DNA from: Haloplanus salinarum
Lineage (GTDB): Archaea; Halobacteriota; Halobacteria; Halobacteriales; Haloferacaceae
NCBI RefSeq assembly: GCF_024498175.1
Contig: NZ_CP101823.1
Location: 2,424,987-2,488,986 of the forward strand
Direction: 5' to 3'
DNA length: 64,000 bases
Shown here: positions 62,482-64,000 of the stretch, piece by piece
Position numbering within the stretch: position 1 is the first letter of the stretch
Layout of the letters: each line of letters starts with the position of its first letter
Program-made: the position numbers and the translations under genes
Notes under the pieces: model-generated
What the model saw: the letters and a program-made list of their open reading frames with translations, nothing else
Told to the model about the DNA's origin: nothing
The model's database searches: none

Positions 62482-64000
62482 TGAGTCAGGACGCTTCACA
62501 CCAGCGGGGCGGCTCTCGGCTCACCAACGGGACTAACTCTGTAACCCCCTCTGACGGTGGTAACTCGCCAGAATCGTCTCACGAGTTACCAACCCCCTCC
62601 GAACGGGCCGCAGAGTTCGACCGGGCGTATCCCGACCGATCCAGGCTCTCGCTCACGGAGAGACATGGCCGCCGGTTGCGTCGCTCTCTCGTCGAAATCG
62701 AGTACGTCGACCGGACGACAGAATCGGTCACTCCGATGGAAGACTCACAACAAGTGACCGAAATACAGGAAATCAGACCGCTGACGTGGAGCGCAGCCGT
62801 CGATGATCTGCTCGAATCGCACGAACGAATGCGGAATACCACCCTCAACTTCGAACACGATGACGGCACAGAGTGGTCTCGACCGTCCGAGAACCGCTGG
62901 ACAGAGGGCTATCAGAAACGCTATTTCGCTCAAATGAAAGGCTGGCTCCGGGAACTAACCGGAGGTATCCGGCCGAGTGGTGGGGAAACAGACCCGTCGT
63001 ACGCGAATCCGACGATCTGCCTCATCACCCGGTCGGCTTCCAGTACCCCGGATGGCGACCGACTCCCGCCGACGGATCACGATGCCGAACTCGCCGACTC
63101 CTGGTCGGACGTGTACCACACACTCCGAAACGTGATGCGGTCTCTCGGTTTCGAACTCGGTACGGACTGGCAATACGACCGTCGACAGGAACCCCACACC
63201 GGAAAGCGGGGCTCACACGGCACCAACACCTGCTACGGTCACGAACACATCGTGCTGGTCGTCGACGGCTCGATCACGCCGGGGTCCCTCCGGAAAGTCG
63301 TCGAAAAACACGTCGACGCCTGCGAACCGGCTGGCCCCAGCGCCCATGATCTCGACGTTCCCGACTGGGACGCAACCCCCGACGCAGTCGGAACTGTCGA
63401 GTGTTTCGACCCCGACGACGTGGAGGATATCGCGGCGTATGTCGCTTCGTACTGCTCGATTCAGCCGACGGATCTGCTCGAACGGAGTACCGAATACCAG
63501 GCATGGGCGGCGATCAAACACGCGACGAACACGCGCACGATCTCGCGGTCGGTCGCCGCCAAACAGGCGGCGAAGGCTGACCGGTGTCGCCAGCGTGCCG
63601 AGGATCCGAAGACAGAACAGGAGCAAGATCACGGTGAAGAGGTGGTTCGTGCCCCTGATGGTGCCCATCACGATGTCGAGTGTGCCGAATGCGGATCATC
63701 CCACGATATCCCTCAAGAAACGCTAACGCGTGCTCGACTCGAAACAGAATCTTCCTCGGATAACGGCCTTCCCGGGCGCGGCGGCCGCGCCGAGGCCGAA
63801 AGCGACGATGACGAGTTTCAATCCCGCGAGGAGAAGCTGGCCGAGCTATGGCCGTCGGCCGAATCTGCTGCGACAGTCGGTGAATCGTTGAAGCGTACTC
63901 GTCTCCGCTCGCAAATCCAGCGGGTGATTGAACAGGAACCCTCGATTACTGCACCCCGCCTTGCCGGTCGACTCGGTGAACCGCCTGATCTCGTTCAGGA
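62481..64000 (+). CDS. rolling-circle replication protein Rep, 3'-truncated by window
   Basis: At least 506 aa, frame open to the window end. N-terminal disordered part (about 50 aa), then RWTEGYQKRYFAQMKGWLRE and TICLITRSASSTPDGDRL, the conserved start of haloarchaeal pHK2/pleolipovirus-like Reps. HUH-type motif GHEHIVLVVDG and a following tyrosine-bearing AAYVASYCSI fit the catalytic core. CECGSS-like VECAECGSSHD is a zinc knuckle. The last residues look like a winged-helix start. ATG 62481 overlaps the HNH stop. Confidence 0.82.
   Translation, partial: MSQDASHQRGGSRLTNGTNSVTPSDGGNSPESSHELPTPSERAAEFDRAYPDRSRLSLTERHGRRLRRSLVEIEYVDRTTESVTPMEDSQQVTEIQEIRPLTWSAAVDDLLESHERMRNTTLNFEHDDGTEWSRPSENRWTEGYQKRYFAQMKGWLRELTGGIRPSGGETDPSYANPTICLITRSASSTPDGDRLPPTDHDAELADSWSDVYHTLRNVMRSLGFELGTDWQYDRRQEPHTGKRGSHGTNTCYGHEHIVLVVDGSITPGSLRKVVEKHVDACEPAGPSAHDLDVPDWDATPDAVGTVECFDPDDVEDIAAYVASYCSIQPTDLLERSTEYQAWAAIKHATNTRTISRSVAAKQAAKADRCRQRAEDPKTEQEQDHGEEVVRAPDGAHHDVECAECGSSHDIPQETLTRARLETESSSDNGLPGRGGRAEAESDDDEFQSREEKLAELWPSAESAATVGESLKRTRLRSQIQRVIEQEPSITAPRLAGRLGEPPDLVQ

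Larger units (their letters stand above)
61350..64000 (+). mobile_element. integrated plasmid/virus-like element at tRNA-Tyr (left part)
   Basis: Directly after the tRNA the base composition drops (more A/T) and genes turn to short zinc-finger, HNH and replication genes in one overlapping run, all on the plus strand. The tRNA 3' end is the usual core for site-specific integration; the second copy and any integrase lie beyond the window. Likely a pHK2- or pleolipovirus-like provirus/plasmid, inferred from the Rep. Confidence 0.7.

Overview
The window is chromosomal DNA of a halophilic archaeon (class Halobacteria). Evidence: very high GC, Asp/Glu-rich proteins, TATA boxes about 27 nt upstream of mostly leaderless start codons, archaeal aIF5A, TBP, DnaG and CofG/CofH, HalOD1, LWR-salt and RdfA proteins, and a 16S-tRNA-Ala-23S-5S operon with haloarchaeal-type promoters. 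The 16S/23S style suggests Haloferacales, but genus cannot be fixed by eye.

Layout. 0-6.5 kb: BCCT transporter (5' end probably outside the window), a small membrane protein, the rdfA/SMC-related pair (cell-shape factor plus zinc-hook coiled-coil ATPase) and a membrane-anchored spermidine-synthase-like enzyme. 6.6-8.5 kb: cold-shock protein, Hsp20 and a PIN-type toxin-antitoxin pair. 8.7-14 kb: deoxyhypusine synthase, Nif3-like protein, agmatinase-like ureohydrolase and aIF5A (the archaeal aIF5A modification set), then a UbiB-type kinase and a second Hsp20. 14-17.2 kb: two tandem moeA genes, the second fused to a PBP-like domain. 17.27-17.97 kb: an intact IS6-type element with 8-bp target duplication. 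18-25 kb: HalOD1 regulator, HAD phosphatase, degenerate RecA-like protein, LWR-salt, pterin dehydratase, hemA, DUF5778, then a divergent Lrp/carA pair around a perfect palindrome. 25-36 kb: thrB, PAS histidine kinase, pdxS, DUF1405, enolase-like enzyme, a CARF/HTH regulator, a type IV pilin, MOSC, DUF6498 and dnaG. 36-47 kb: GNAT, DUF92, two cis-prenyltransferase homologues, MscS, cofH/cofG (F420), VOC, a hydroxyacid dehydrogenase, CinA-type amidohydrolase, YchF. 48-50 kb: a large secreted acidic repeat protein. 50.2-55.6 kb: rRNA operon on the minus strand, with two promoters and clear processing stems, divergent from tbp. 56-61 kb: XPB-like helicase, aminotransferase, AIR-synthase-like protein and a stand-alone MgsA_C-like protein. 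61.28 kb: tRNA-Tyr, followed to the window end by an apparent integrated element with small zinc-finger/HNH genes and a rolling-circle Rep (cut by the window edge).

The most unusual signal is in the gene ends. Four copies of an 82-bp palindromic element (6519, 18754, 22713, 33411) each begin exactly on the final A of a neighbouring TGA stop codon. A second, unrelated 86-bp palindrome (30853-30938) supplies the identical C-terminus YSSD-stop to both convergent neighbours. A 46-bp tandem array (44523-44706) repeats the 3' end of a dehydrogenase gene. Two small membrane-protein genes appear frameshifted. No CRISPR array was seen.
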